Below, piece after piece: positions 44,421-56,352 of a DNA stretch of 64,000 bases. Under the pieces are notes generated by a model, which was not told the origin of the DNA, did no database searches, and saw only the letters and a program-made list of their open reading frames with translations. This stretch comes from Vitis vinifera. Its lineage: Eukaryota > Streptophyta > Magnoliopsida > Vitales > Vitaceae. The stretch covers positions 7,574,501 to 7,638,500 of the forward strand of contig NC_081810.1 of NCBI RefSeq assembly GCF_030704535.1, written 5' to 3'. Both the position numbers and the translations under genes were made by a program. The first letter of the stretch is position 1. Each line of letters opens with the position of its first letter.

Positions 44421-47400
44421 ATGTCGGACGATGAACGAGAAGAGAGAGAGTTGGATCTCACCTCGCCTGAGGTTGTTACCAAGTATAAAACCGCTGCTGA
44501 AATTGTCAACAGTTAGTATTTCTCTTTTTTTCTGTTTGGATTTTTTGTGTTTTGGGAACGTTGAATTCACTTCCAATACGGGTGCTTGATATTTCATTTT
44601 GTGATTTCTTGGAGGAGCTGTTTTTTCTTTATGGGTTTGGTTGAATTTTCGGGAAAAAAAATTTGCAGAGGCCTTGCAGGTGGTGCTGTCGGAATGCAAA
44701 CCGAAAGCCAAGATTGTAGACGTATGCGAAAAGGGCGATGCATTCATCAGAGAGTATGATATGATATGATAAATTTTGTTTTTCTGAAGCATAATTTTTG
44801 TTTTTGAGTTAAAGAGATAATGTATCTTCTTTTGTTTGGCATTAGTTTGTGTTTATTTGGTGGGATTTGATATGGGTTTTGATGCTACTTAAGTGATTTG
44901 GTTGTGGCTGTAGGCAAACTGGGAATGTGTACAAAAATGTCAAGAAGAAGATCGAGAGGGGTGTTGCATTTCCGACTTGCATTTCAGTAAACAACACTGT
45001 TTGTCACTTCTCACCACTGTCAAGTGATGAGACATTGTTGGAAGCAGGTGATATATTAAAGATGTAAGTTTCTTGTGCTTGTAACTGTTCAAGGTAGAGA
45101 AAAAAAACCTGTAAGTATGAAAAATAAAGGTCCTTTCTGGTTTTTTCGGGTTGGTTGCAGCGATATGGGATGTCACATAGATGGGTTTATTGCAGTAGTA
45201 GCCCATACTCATGTTCTCCAAGATGGGCCAGTGACAGGTAGAGCAGCTGATGTTATTGCAGCAGCAAACACTGCTGCTGAAGTTGCATTGAGACTTCTGA
45301 GGCCTGGAAGGAAGGTAATTCATAGTGCTGTGCTTAAATTATTTCATCTTTTCTTGTTTTACAATATTTATGAATCAGGTATTGTGGTTTGTCTTACTTA
45401 TGAATTAGTTTATTTATCGTATTAGTAGATGGGAAGCTTTATTCACACCCCGACTTCAGGTTCCCTCCATAATGTTTTAGGTGCATATGAATTTATAAAT
45501 ACATGAGAGAAGGTGGGCATTCATCAGAAGTGGACCAATACCTTTATGCTTTCTGGATCCTGATTTTTGTTCAGTGGTTGTATCATCTCATTTAACTGTA
45601 TCTGTCACATGTTCATCGTGTTATTTAAACAAAAATATCACGTCTCCTTTTAACATTTTATCTTCTTTTTCAGCATCTTCATCACCATTTTTAGCTCCCT
45701 TTGTATGATGAATGTATTGTGTATATATATATATATAAAAACATTGTTATGTATAGTTGTTAAAGACTTACAGCTCATGAGTCATGATATGATATAGGGG
45801 TAACCTATCAAAGAAAAAAGATCTGATATAAGGGTAAGATATAATGTAAAATGATATGTATTTTATCTTAATTGTATCTTACAATGCATATCTGATACAC
45901 GATATAATATTAATTGTTTAAAATATGCCATAAAGTTAGAAATTGATGATAAGAGGGAAAAGGGGTAAAATAATCTATAATGGAAATTATGCACTTGTTG
46001 TCAAAGATTCCTATGGAAGCTTGTAAATGAATTTATTCTTGTAAAGAATTTAGTGTTGATTTTGAATGTTTGTGAATGAAAACTTTTGTTTAATATATTG
46101 ATTTTTCTTTCTTAAGTCTTTTTTGTCTCTTTCCTTTAAGCAAGACAAAAATGATGAGCTTAGAAAGTTAGAACTTTGAAGTGGACCCATAAGCAAATTC
46201 ATGTCAACAATATATACAAATTTATATGATTGGTTGGGACTAAGAACTATAACTAAAAGTTAAAAAATTTATTGTTGTGGATTTTATAATGAATTTATGC
46301 ATTAAAATGTTATTTACTAAATTGAATTTGGCAAGGGTTGAGGTGGGGATGTGGAAGATTTTAGGTTTAAGGCCCAGCAAGGGACAAAAAATATTGTCCA
46401 AGCTTTGGAGTTTATAATTTTTTTTTTTTATGTATGATATTCATGAGCGTCTATGTTTTAACTCTTGATCTTACTATTTTTCATATAATTAATTATGTAT
46501 TGCTTATCTTCATTCTTCCAATATATATATGCATGTATGCCTATTTTTTTCTATTTAGTTTTTGTTTTATAAGAAAACTTATTATACATGATATTATGTG
46601 ATACACAATAAAAAGAAAAAAAATGCATGGGTACTGTTTGGAAATTAATAACTATAGCATTAAAACACAATGATGGTTACTTCACTATTCTTTGTTTTTT
46701 TCCCCTCATGGGGAAATGGGAGATTAATTAGAAAAACAATACATGATAGTGTTACAAATTAACAACCACAACATTAACACACAATGAAGGTTTCTGAAAC
46801 TATTCTTTTTAATTTTTTTTTTACTGTCATAGGAAAATGAGAGAGATGTTAATAGTAGACATCTAGAAAAAATGTTATTTTCCTCAAGTGCATCAATATC
46901 AATCTAATCTAACTAATTTTTTCTACAAATACTTCACTAACCTTTTTTATTTTGTTTCCTGTTTTCACTGTTTCCTGTGTTCCTGTTAGGATTGGACCTA
47001 GAACCTCTCATATCTCCATCCCAACCCCTTGTCCCTTGAGTCATTGCCCAAGAGCTCCTGGTTTGTAAATGTTGTTGTTTGTGCATAAGATTGTACACCA
47101 AGCAGGATACCCAAATGGTGTGTTACTTTTTCAGACTAATATTCAAGTTGGCTGATACAAGAAAATTAAAGACTCAAGATGAAGTTATATCAGGTCACAA
47201 AAATATTATCATGAGATGTGTTTATCAATGAGTTCCCTATTTTGATAAGTTGCTTCTATTTTGCATTTACTTATTTGTGTGCTAATAGAATAGGAAGATA
47301 CCACTGGGATTTCTTGACTTCGTTCTGAGGAGTTGATCATCATTGGCTGCCATATTAGGTGTGTTAGTGTTTGAGTTGGCAATTTTACCAAGATGATCGA

Positions 47401-49736
47401 TGCTTTATTGATTCCCTTTTTCTCTATTTCCAGGATCACACTTGGCTCCGCTTTGGTGAATTTGTTGATTCATATTCTGTCTTTTTGATCTGGAATTACT
47501 TGCTGTAGCGTACATAATTACCAATGTAGAGCCGTATACTTATTATATAAACTCAGCTTTTTCCTGGCAGTATTGTTAAATTCCCACTGTGATGTGTATG
47601 AGTCTGAATCATGTTTTTGTAGATTTTCAGTATGTATTATTTGCATGGAATACAGTTTTGCTGTATACATTGAAGTCAAACTATCAATTAACAATTTAGA
47701 GGATGAAATATTTGACAGTTGTTATCATCAATGCCTTTATTTACTCGAGGCATTAATTCCATAACAACTAAATTTAAAATTTGGGGTCTAAATTGCTAAA
47801 GCACTGTAAAGTGGGGTTAAAGGAATCCAAACTTGTGGGCTATATTTGCAGTCGAATTTCTCACTATGGACCCAAATTAGGATTTGAATCAAATCAGTTT
47901 GATAAAATATGATATTTCAGTGCCTTGAACATGGCCTGTGAAGCTTTAACAACTATAAGTGGTAGATCATGTTGCCTTCATTTCTCAATATATCTTAGGC
48001 ATTTTGATTTAGTAGTGTCAAATCAAATACACCATATCCAGCCGTTTCTTTCCACATTCATTTTCTTTTTCTTTTTTGCAATGCTCTTACGTGACATTAA
48101 ATCTTTTATAGCTGATGGCAAATTCTATTACCTCAATGGGCCCATTGTACTTGCTCACAAATTTTCTACAAGTCCTTTCAAATGTCTCATTGTTTATGTT
48201 TGTTATGATACTATTTCTATATAACTTTTACACGATTATCAAATGGTTGGTCATTAGAATTTATGCATGTGTTTACTTTCAATTTTTCTCTTTATTTTGT
48301 TCACTAAGTTTTGTGGTTGTGGCAGAACAAGGAAGTAACAGATGCTATTCAGAAGGTGGCTGCTGCCTATGACTGCAAGATTGTTGAAGGTGTTCTCAGT
48401 CACCAACTAAAACAGTTTGTGATTGATGGGAACAAGGTTGTATTGAGTGTGCCCAGTGGTGAAACCCGAGTTGATGATGCAGAATTTGAAGAGAATGAAG
48501 TTTATGCAGTTGATATAGTCATCAGCTCTGGTGATGGAAAAGTAAGTTTGGACATGAATGCATGATGTTTTAGCCCAGTATGATTTTGTAATTGACTGTC
48601 GTTAATCTTATGGCCATTGTATAATCCGTGGAAAAAAAAAAAAACTATTGCAGCCTAGGCTGTTGGATGAGCGGCAAACAACCATATATAAAAGAGCAGT
48701 GGACAAAAATTATCACTTGAAAATGAAGTCGTCAAGGTTTATCTTCAGTGAAATAAATCAAAAGTTCCCCATCATGCCATTTACAGCCAGGTATACTGGC
48801 TTTTTCACTATTTCAAAAGGTCTCCATTTGTCTCTCAATTTAAACTATTGCTTTTCAGACCTTGCATTGTATCATTCTGTCTTCCTTATAGGGCTTTGGA
48901 AGAGAAGAGGGCTCGTCTGGGTCTAGTGGAATGTGTGAACCATGATCTTTTGCAGCCATACCCTGTTCTCCATGAGAAGCCTGGTAAGCCTTGTGTAAAT
49001 AATATTAACTTTGTACTAAATCCATGATGTAATCCAGACTTGCTGGATGTGCATCCGCACTGTACTGTCAAAGAGGCTGCATTTTTGTGCTTGTTAAGAA
49101 ATTGTTCAAGAAAACTTCACTATTGTTTTATGCATGAACATTTGTACTTTGTTGATAAATGATCCTGTCATTCAAGTTCTCTTAGTAAGGCACACTTTAT
49201 CTTTCAGCATGAGTTCTGTTCTCCCTCTCTCTCTTTTGTTTTTCAGTGATGTAGATTGGTGCCTTTGTGGTTTTCCCTGTTATTGGATTGTATTTTTTTT
49301 TACTGGGTTTCCTCTTCACATACATGTTTGTTGTGTGCAGGTGATTTTGTTGCCCATATTAAATTCACAGTTCTGTTAATGCCAAATGGGTCGGACAGGA
49401 TCACATCCCATCCTTTGCAGGAGCTGCGGCCCACCAAGACAATAGACAATGACCCTGAAATCAAGGCTTGGTTGGCACTTGGGACAAAGACAAAGAAGAA
49501 AGGTGGTGGGAAAAAGAAGAAAGGTAGGCTGAAATATGACAATTTAGATTTAGATAATCCTGTCAGGAAGGAGGAGTAGAATTCTCCACTGCAATGGGAT
49601 CTCCTCTCTTTTCAGGAACTGCTATGTCACTATTTATTACCGGGGTCTTAGCATTATAATTTTTGCAGGTAAGAAAGGTGACAAAACAGAGAATTCAGGC
49701 GAAGCCGAACCCATGGATGCAGCATCTCAAGAATGA
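44421..49736 (+). CDS. EBP1: ERBB3-binding protein 1 homologue (PA2G4/EBP1)
   Basis: Nine exons join in frame to 391 residues: 44421-44511, 44669-44753, 44914-45063, 45161-45314, 48326-48541, 48654-48790, 48892-48983, 49341-49523, 49669-49736. It begins [20 protein letters not shown], has the pita-bread (methionine aminopeptidase-like, peptidase M24) fold with [19 protein letters not shown] and [18 protein letters not shown], and ends in a lysine-rich patch ([19 protein letters not shown]). Family members are not active peptidases; plant EBP1 binds ribosomes and RNA, acts in nucleolus and cytoplasm, and promotes organ growth downstream of auxin and TOR. The first ATG agrees with the conserved N-terminus. 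Intron 4 is 3 kb and AT-rich without a recognised element. Confidence 0.97.
45315..48325. other. EBP1 intron 4, 3 kb
   Basis: AT-rich intron with a (TA)n run near 45721-45738. Segments near 46640-46725 and 46755-46835 look like diverged duplicates of each other (both contain CAACATTA/CAATGA-type words followed by ACTATTCTTT and GGAAA(A/T)G(A/G)GAG). No coding region or terminal repeats recognised. Confidence 0.4.
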
Positions 49737-50961
49737 GGAATTTTCCATTCTCAGAGCTTGTTTTGGCTGGTTGCAGACTTGCAGTTAAAAAGGTTCCTAG
49801 AAGGAGAACCCTGACATGAAGCTCTGTTGGGGGTTCTGGTGTGTGTGTGTGTGGGGGCTGGGGTTGGGGTTGATGTAATATAATGCACATATGCATCCTT
49901 TCCCCATTCCAATACTTGTTCCTCTTAACTTTCCAAATTGTCCACACACAGTGTGAAACAAAGAGATGCATAAATATTTTTCAGGCTTCAAAATACATGT
50001 TCAAGATGTAATGAATGTTGTTTTTGTTGAAAATTGGGTTCCCAACTTCAAAATCAAATGGATACCCAATTAATCTCATGAAAAATAAAAATAAAAATCT
50101 GAGAAATAAATAAAAATAAATATATGGAAATGCCACTTGGTTTTTATTATCAAATTTTCTTAAACACAAAAATCACGAACAAAAATAGTAAATTTGAGAC
50201 ATACAAGCATTTTAATGCTTAATTTTTGTTATTGGCAGTAATTTTCATTTGAATGCATCTTCTAAACAAACAAATTTTTGTCTTTTAGAAATCTTTAAAT
50301 GCTCTCTTCAAGTCTTTTTTTAATGTTGAATGATAATTATCTTTATTTTAATTGTCATAAATTTCTAGGATAATTATATTATTTATTATATTTTTAATTA
50401 ATTAATTATTATTCTTTTAAATTTATTTCTAAATTATCGTTAAATGTATATTATGATATCTTATTAATGACACATGACATCATCTTATTTAATCCTATTA
50501 ATACCATTTTTTATTTATTTATAAATTTATAACATATGTCTTTATCAGATTTTAATTTGAGAAATAATTACATAACTTTTTTTTTAATTTCTCATATGAT
50601 AGATTTTTATATGACCATTCTAACATATATGTTAATTTATAATTAACTGTCCATTTCTATCTCTCTACAAACCTAACTCACCAACCCAAGTTTTGGAATT
50701 CTTTGGAGTGAGTTCAAAATTTGAATTCTTTGTTTGAATATACATTATACACCCTAAATTTCTTGGCATCGGAATTCAAATTTTGAATGGCTTGATGTGA
50801 AAAAGAAGGGAGGAAAAAAAAAAAAAAAAAAAAATCTTGGATGGTGGTTTACGGCGAAGCAAGTACGGGAAAATCCCGTTCTCGAGTAGGCAATCCATTG
50901 TGCCGCAGCCAAACAACCCTCTGGCGTGCGTAAGCACTAAGCACACTCCCCTCCTAACTTC
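49737..50961. other. EBP1 3' UTR and RanBP1 upstream region
   Basis: The first 250 bases are probably EBP1 3' UTR (with a GT run near 49840-49852). The centre is AT-rich, and an A-run of about 22 bases lies at 50813-50834. No gene recognised. Confidence 0.45.
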
Positions 50962-50968
50962 TATAAAA
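50962..50968 (+). promoter_or_regulatory. TATA box of RanBP1
   Basis: TATAAAA lies 69 bases before the RanBP1 ATG, at a plausible distance for a short pyrimidine-rich leader (CTCATTCTCTTTCTC). Confidence 0.65.
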
Positions 50969-51030
50969 CCGCCCGGTCACTCCTCCTGCCAGCCTGCCTC
51001 CATTTCTCATTCTCTTTCTCATTCCACTAA

Positions 51031-54000
51031 ATGGCGAGCAGCGATCCGGAACGCAGAGAAGATGAAGATGCCGCCGCCGCCGCCGAGGACGAAGACACCG
51101 GGGCACAGGTCGCTCCGATCGTTAAGCTCGAAGAGGTTGCCGTCACCACCGGCGAGGAGGATGAAGACGCCGTTCTCGATCTGTAATTCTCTCCTCTTAG
51201 ATCAGTATCTCCATTTTTTCCCTTGATTCTAGGGTTTTGTTCTTGATTGTACTGGTTTTGCAGGAAAGCGAAGCTTTACAGATTCGACAAGGATGGGAAT
51301 CAATGGAAGGAGAGAGGTGCTGGTAGTGTGAAGCTTTTGAAGCACAAAGAATCTGGCAAGGTCAGGCTCGTTATGCGACAATCGAAGACTCTCAAGATCT
51401 GTGCGAATCATCTAGGTGTGATAGTATGTTGTAGTTTTTTATTTTTTGGTTCGAATTTCCTTTTGTTTTGGTGTGTGATCTCGAATCTGCTGTTGCAGTT
51501 CTACCGACTATGTCAGTTCAGGAGCATGCTGGTAACGATAAGTCCTGTGTCTGGCATGCCACTGATTTTGCTGATGGAGAATTGAAGGATGAGCTTTTCT
51601 GTATAAGATTTGCATCAGTTGAAAGTGAGTATAATTTGTTCATTACGGTCTGTTCTCTGTAACTGTTTTCATATTGTTTTTTGAAATAGATCAAACGCAT
51701 TTTCTTGTGATTGGAACTGCTTGAAGATGCTAATGGATTGAAGTTCATCTGTGTTCATAAGTTATATCCAATTTCTTTTCTGTTGTAAATTTCAGATTGA
51801 ATTATCTTCTCTACTGATTGTAGGGATATGGCTATGCTGTGAGATTCTATGATGATAGTTGAGACTTTGGAAGTGTTAGTATAGGAGCTTGCAATGATGG
51901 TTTCCCATTTTCCTAAATTTATGAATTTAATTGCTGTTTTTATTGAAAATGGTGAACCATGAGGTTTAAGCTTCAAATCAAAAGGCATAGACCTCATGTA
52001 TATTGAGGTTTTAATGCTTTACAGTTTCACATTTTAAAAATTTCATCCTCTATTTGGGAAATCAAATGAGTATTAAAGTTTTTGGTTGTTAGATTTTTCT
52101 GCTTGCCTTGTAGAAATGCTGGAGCATGCGCAATGTTTCGTAGCATCAATGTCACAATTGAATGAAACAAAAAACTAAGTATGAGTGGTTATCAAACTTA
52201 ATGCAGATTTAGATTATTAAACATTTAAGTTTCTTTAAATTCTTGGGGAACTCATATAAAGTGTCAAAAGAAAAAAGAAAGTATGAAAGGTCAAACCTTA
52301 TAACTGTTAAATGAGTATTTCATTCTAATCATATAAATGTTCCCAAAACCAAATGGAAAGCATAAAATTCTTAAGCTTTATTATTGTCTACTATCATTGT
52401 TATTGTTGTTTCTTTTGGATTAGAATACACTTTTAGTGCTATTTCTACTTGGTAGAAAGATGGCATCACTTTGTTTGTACATTGTTATTTCTTAGGGGGA
52501 TGAGCTTGAAAAGGACAAAACTAATGTCTATTTTACATTTTGGAAAGCAAATAGACAAAGATAGAGTAGCAAATAATAGTCTGAATTTTCTTTTAGTATT
52601 TAATTTCCCTATCTAGATTGAATCCTAATAGCCTATGTTATCAACTGCTTGCCACATGATTTGATTAGTCCGTGGGATTTGATGATTTGAATTATAGGAT
52701 GTAATAACAAAGCTGGAACTTCGGAGACTCTTGTAACATGGTTATTCTATACTATAGATACAAGAATATTTTGTTTTGACTCCCAGTGATAGATATGGAC
52801 TTAGCTTTAGATTGGATGTAGTTAAAAGATCTCTTTGAAAATATGCTTTATGTGAATGGTGTTGTTTGAAGTTCAGTTGTAGCATGCTTGAAGCTCAATT
52901 TTTTTGTTAAATAATGAACTAGTGGCTAGGGTATTACATTGAACATACATGATATACTGAACAAATTAGAAGTTTGAAAGTTTTTAAGATTGGAATCTTT
53001 TCTTTTCTTGTTTTTTTTTTTGGTGGACATTGCATGCCTAATTGGTTTTAAATTGACATGAATAACGGATGCAAGTGATTAATAGGTTGATTTTTTTATT
53101 AAATTATGAAGAACATAATATATTTTTTTGATGGATAAAAAGGAATATATTAAAAAGAGACACTCCAAAAGAGCACCCCAAAGTACAAGAAGTATACAAA
53201 AGATGCCTAAAAGTTCCACAAAAAATGGGGAACAACAAAAAACAGCACCCCCTCAAATAGAGCCCAACCAATCCACAAAATCAACCATGGAATAAGGACT
53301 TGAAACTAAATACACCTTAGTCCATGCCTAAAGATAACTTAATATTTAATTTTGGAAAGTGTTTTTCAAAGGGGTATATAACCTTTGATCCCTTGTCTTC
53401 TTAATGATGAGTGATAAATTGGGTACTCCTTGGGCTTAAATCGTACGAATGTGTGTTTCATCTTCAGTCCAAGGTGAATGGTTCATCTTTTGACCCTTTG
53501 AATGTTGTATTTGCACAAACCATGTCGTGCAGACTCATGGGGATTATAGATTTTTAGTTTGGGAAATCGAGCTCATAGTAGGCTCGGAATCTTGTGGGGT
53601 AGCCTACATCTTTCTGTATTTATATACCGAAATCCCATTTTCTCACCAACTTGTATTTATTCTGAATAAATTGTGTGGGAGGAATTGGTGATCTTTTCTA
53701 CAACCTTTTCTCTGGGAATTTCTTTAGAATTAAGGAGTAAATTGATCAAGGGATTGCATGATCACAACTAGTTTGTTGTAAAGTATAGTACACTCAAAAA
53801 GCACCCAACTCAACAAAGCCGAAATGATTTATTCTTTTCGATGCCATCCCTATCTTCTAATGAATGTTTTCATTTCTTCTTCCATCATTTCTTTTAATGA
53901 TTCTCTTTTGTTGTAACAGACAACATGTTGTTTCTTGATAGCCAAAGGCAAGCATTTTATATCACTAAGCTTATGCATGACTCTTGTTATACTTGAAACA

Positions 54001-56352
54001 TTTCTTTTTATTTTAGATAGATATTGTATAATTAGACCACTCTTGAGATATTCAACTTTTCTTCATCCTTCTTGCATGGTTCTATCTAGGAAACTTCCTC
54101 AAAATGATCCAGGAGGTCCATTTTTGTACTATCCTGGCCTTTTAATGATTCCCCTGTTTCTGCTTCTAGAGGAACCAACCTTAGCTTTCACGTGCACTCT
54201 CGTCTTTTGCATAACATAAACTACTAACTCATATGGAAAAATTGAATTACTTGAATATGTTAACAGAATTATTTGATTTGATTTCTATCATTCTTTTTTC
54301 TTTTTCTTTTTTAATTCTTGATAAGCATCTCTACCACTATCATTATTGTTGTTGGGTGGATTCATTATTTGAATCAGTCAAATGAAAGGCTTTAGATTCA
54401 AATCTCTTGAGCAGCATTGTTGGAGTTATTAGAATATTATCAAACTCCTTTACCTTCAGATACCTCAATTTCCAAGAATTCCTATATCTTGCTGCATTAG
54501 TAAACTTAAGCTTTCAAAGTGGTTTTCATTAAATAGGGGATATTCAAATAATACGTTCATCTTTCTTTAAAACTGTGAATCAGCTTAACATCCAGTTCCA
54601 TACTCATCTTTTCCATTATGCTGGCTAGTTGCTATGCATCTTTCTCCATTTTACATTTACCACATGGATCATCCCAGCTTAGTGTCACCGATTAGTAGGA
54701 TCTGTGTAGTATCTGGATAACCTCAAACACTGAGTTATCAAGTCAGCTTACTCAAGCAACCTTAGACATTGTCTGGACAGCAGAAGCAAAACAAAAGGCC
54801 CAAGGAAAATAACACTTGGGAGAAAGCAAGTGCTATATATGATACGATACAGATCTCAATCCTGAAATCCTGTACTAACGATTAATTTCTTTCAAGTGTT
54901 TTCTTCCTTTGATTCTTTATTTTACTTATATTGCCTATATTATTTAAGGGTGCTTGAATAAGGCTGACTTGGGCACTCAGTGTTTTAAAGGTTTTGTCAT
55001 TCCTACATATATGCCAAATTGTGACACACTCTACCTGTCCTAACTCTGTTTAAGCTTTCGCATTGCAGGACAGTGTTTTTTGTGAATGATAATCCCTTTG
55101 CCCTTAGTCTTTTGCTGCTCTTTAATGCAACAAACTATTTCAATGTGCATTTCAGCTTCTAATAGGCTAATATATATATATTTTGATTAGTCTAATAGGC
55201 TAATACATATATGTAGTACCACTAATTGTTGTTGTTTGGTTGTACTTTGTTTGTCTTGCTCTTTTCCATTTATTAGAATTTTACAATCCTTATATGTTTG
55301 CTTAATTAACTTTCCTTGTGAGGGAAAGTGTCATTTGAGTAATACTTGATCCATGCACATCCTTTTTCTAAGGCATGTGTTTTCTATTTCAGGATGGTGT
55401 GCGCCCCTAATTCTAATATGATATTGCTTGCTCTATTCCTTTTTCAATTCCATAACTCTCCTGCACCTCTCATTCTCCAATATTTTTCCCCATACTTATC
55501 AAATTTGTTTGTTGTGCATTCATTTAGTCCTACATGGAGAAAAAAAATGGTAATTATCATATCCCAAGATTATATACTTGCAATAACTAAAAAAGATGTT
55601 AATCCAAGGAAGGATAGGGAATAAAAATAGTCTCGTGCCTGCCGATCATCATCTCTTTGTAAGATGCTTTCTTATTCATTGTGCCTCCATATTCCATAAT
55701 ATTTGGAAGTAACTATTTTACCAGGGATATGTGCTTAAATCTGCTTATTACAAAATGATCAAAACTACACTGTTCACTTGATTAACTACATGAAAGTTTT
55801 GACTTATCTTCTAGATTCACAACTCAACGGCCAAATGTATGTTGTTACATTAGTGGAATAGGGATAAAGGTGTTATGATATTCCCTGAAGTTTATATGAT
55901 AACCTCATACTTCTTAAATGATTCACAAAATTTATATGTTAGAAGGCATTTTCTTGTGAAGAAATGACATGTAACAGCTGTCACAACTTGCTTTTATCTG
56001 TTTTCTGAGGGAGGAAGATTGCCAACATGTGCATTTCTATACTTCTCTCTTTTCCATTTCAAGATACTGCTCTCTTTTTTATGTCATTGATGTGTTGGTT
56101 TTTGTTTCAGATTGCAAAAGCTTCATGGAAAAGGTTCAAGAGGTTGCTGAATCCCAACAGAAGAAAGAGGAAAACAAAGATGCATCTGCAGCTGCTGGGC
56201 TTCTTGAGAAGTTGAGTGTCGAAGAAAAGGAAACTGAGGACAAAGCGGAAGAAGAAAAGCCTGTTGCAGCCAAGGAGGAGAAGGAAACTGAAAGTGAGCA
56301 AGGAAAGACAGATGCTGAAAAGAAAGTGGAGGAACCTTCTTCCTCAACTTAA
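51031..56352 (+). CDS. RANBP1: Ran-binding protein 1 (RanBP1)
   Basis: Four exons join in frame to 223 residues: 51031-51182, 51264-51415, 51499-51624, 56111-56352. The acidic Ala/Glu/Asp-rich N-terminus is followed by the Ran-binding domain (about residues 45-160), with [40 protein letters not shown], and [20 protein letters not shown], then a Glu/Lys-rich tail. RanBP1 binds Ran-GTP and stimulates RanGAP in nuclear transport and mitosis. Length and order fit the Arabidopsis RanBP1a-c proteins (about 220-230 residues). Intron 3 is unusually long (4.5 kb) and contains a LINE tail. Start: first ATG, after a pyrimidine-rich leader. Confidence 0.97.
53119..53325 (-). mobile_element. LINE (L1-type) 3' remnant in RanBP1 intron 3
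   Basis: A T-run followed by GATGGATAAAAAGGAATAT and GAGACACTCCAAAAGAGCACC strongly resembles the 3' end of the CHC intron 10 LINE (TTTGATAGGTAAAAGGTAT, GAGACACCAAGAAGG), and continues to a related CCAACCAATCCACAAAATCA. It is therefore a short, 5'-truncated copy of the same LINE family, antisense to the host gene. The 5' limit is approximate. Confidence 0.65.
53326..56110. other. Rest of RanBP1 intron 3
   Basis: Intronic sequence of ordinary composition with short open frames that resemble no family. Small duplicated words (TAATAGGCTAATA near 55163 and 55192) are visible. I see no gene within. Confidence 0.4.

Noticed and set aside
46640-46835. Possible transposon in EBP1 intron 4
   Set aside because: Two diverged look-alike segments are visible, but no terminal repeats, duplication or coding remnant.
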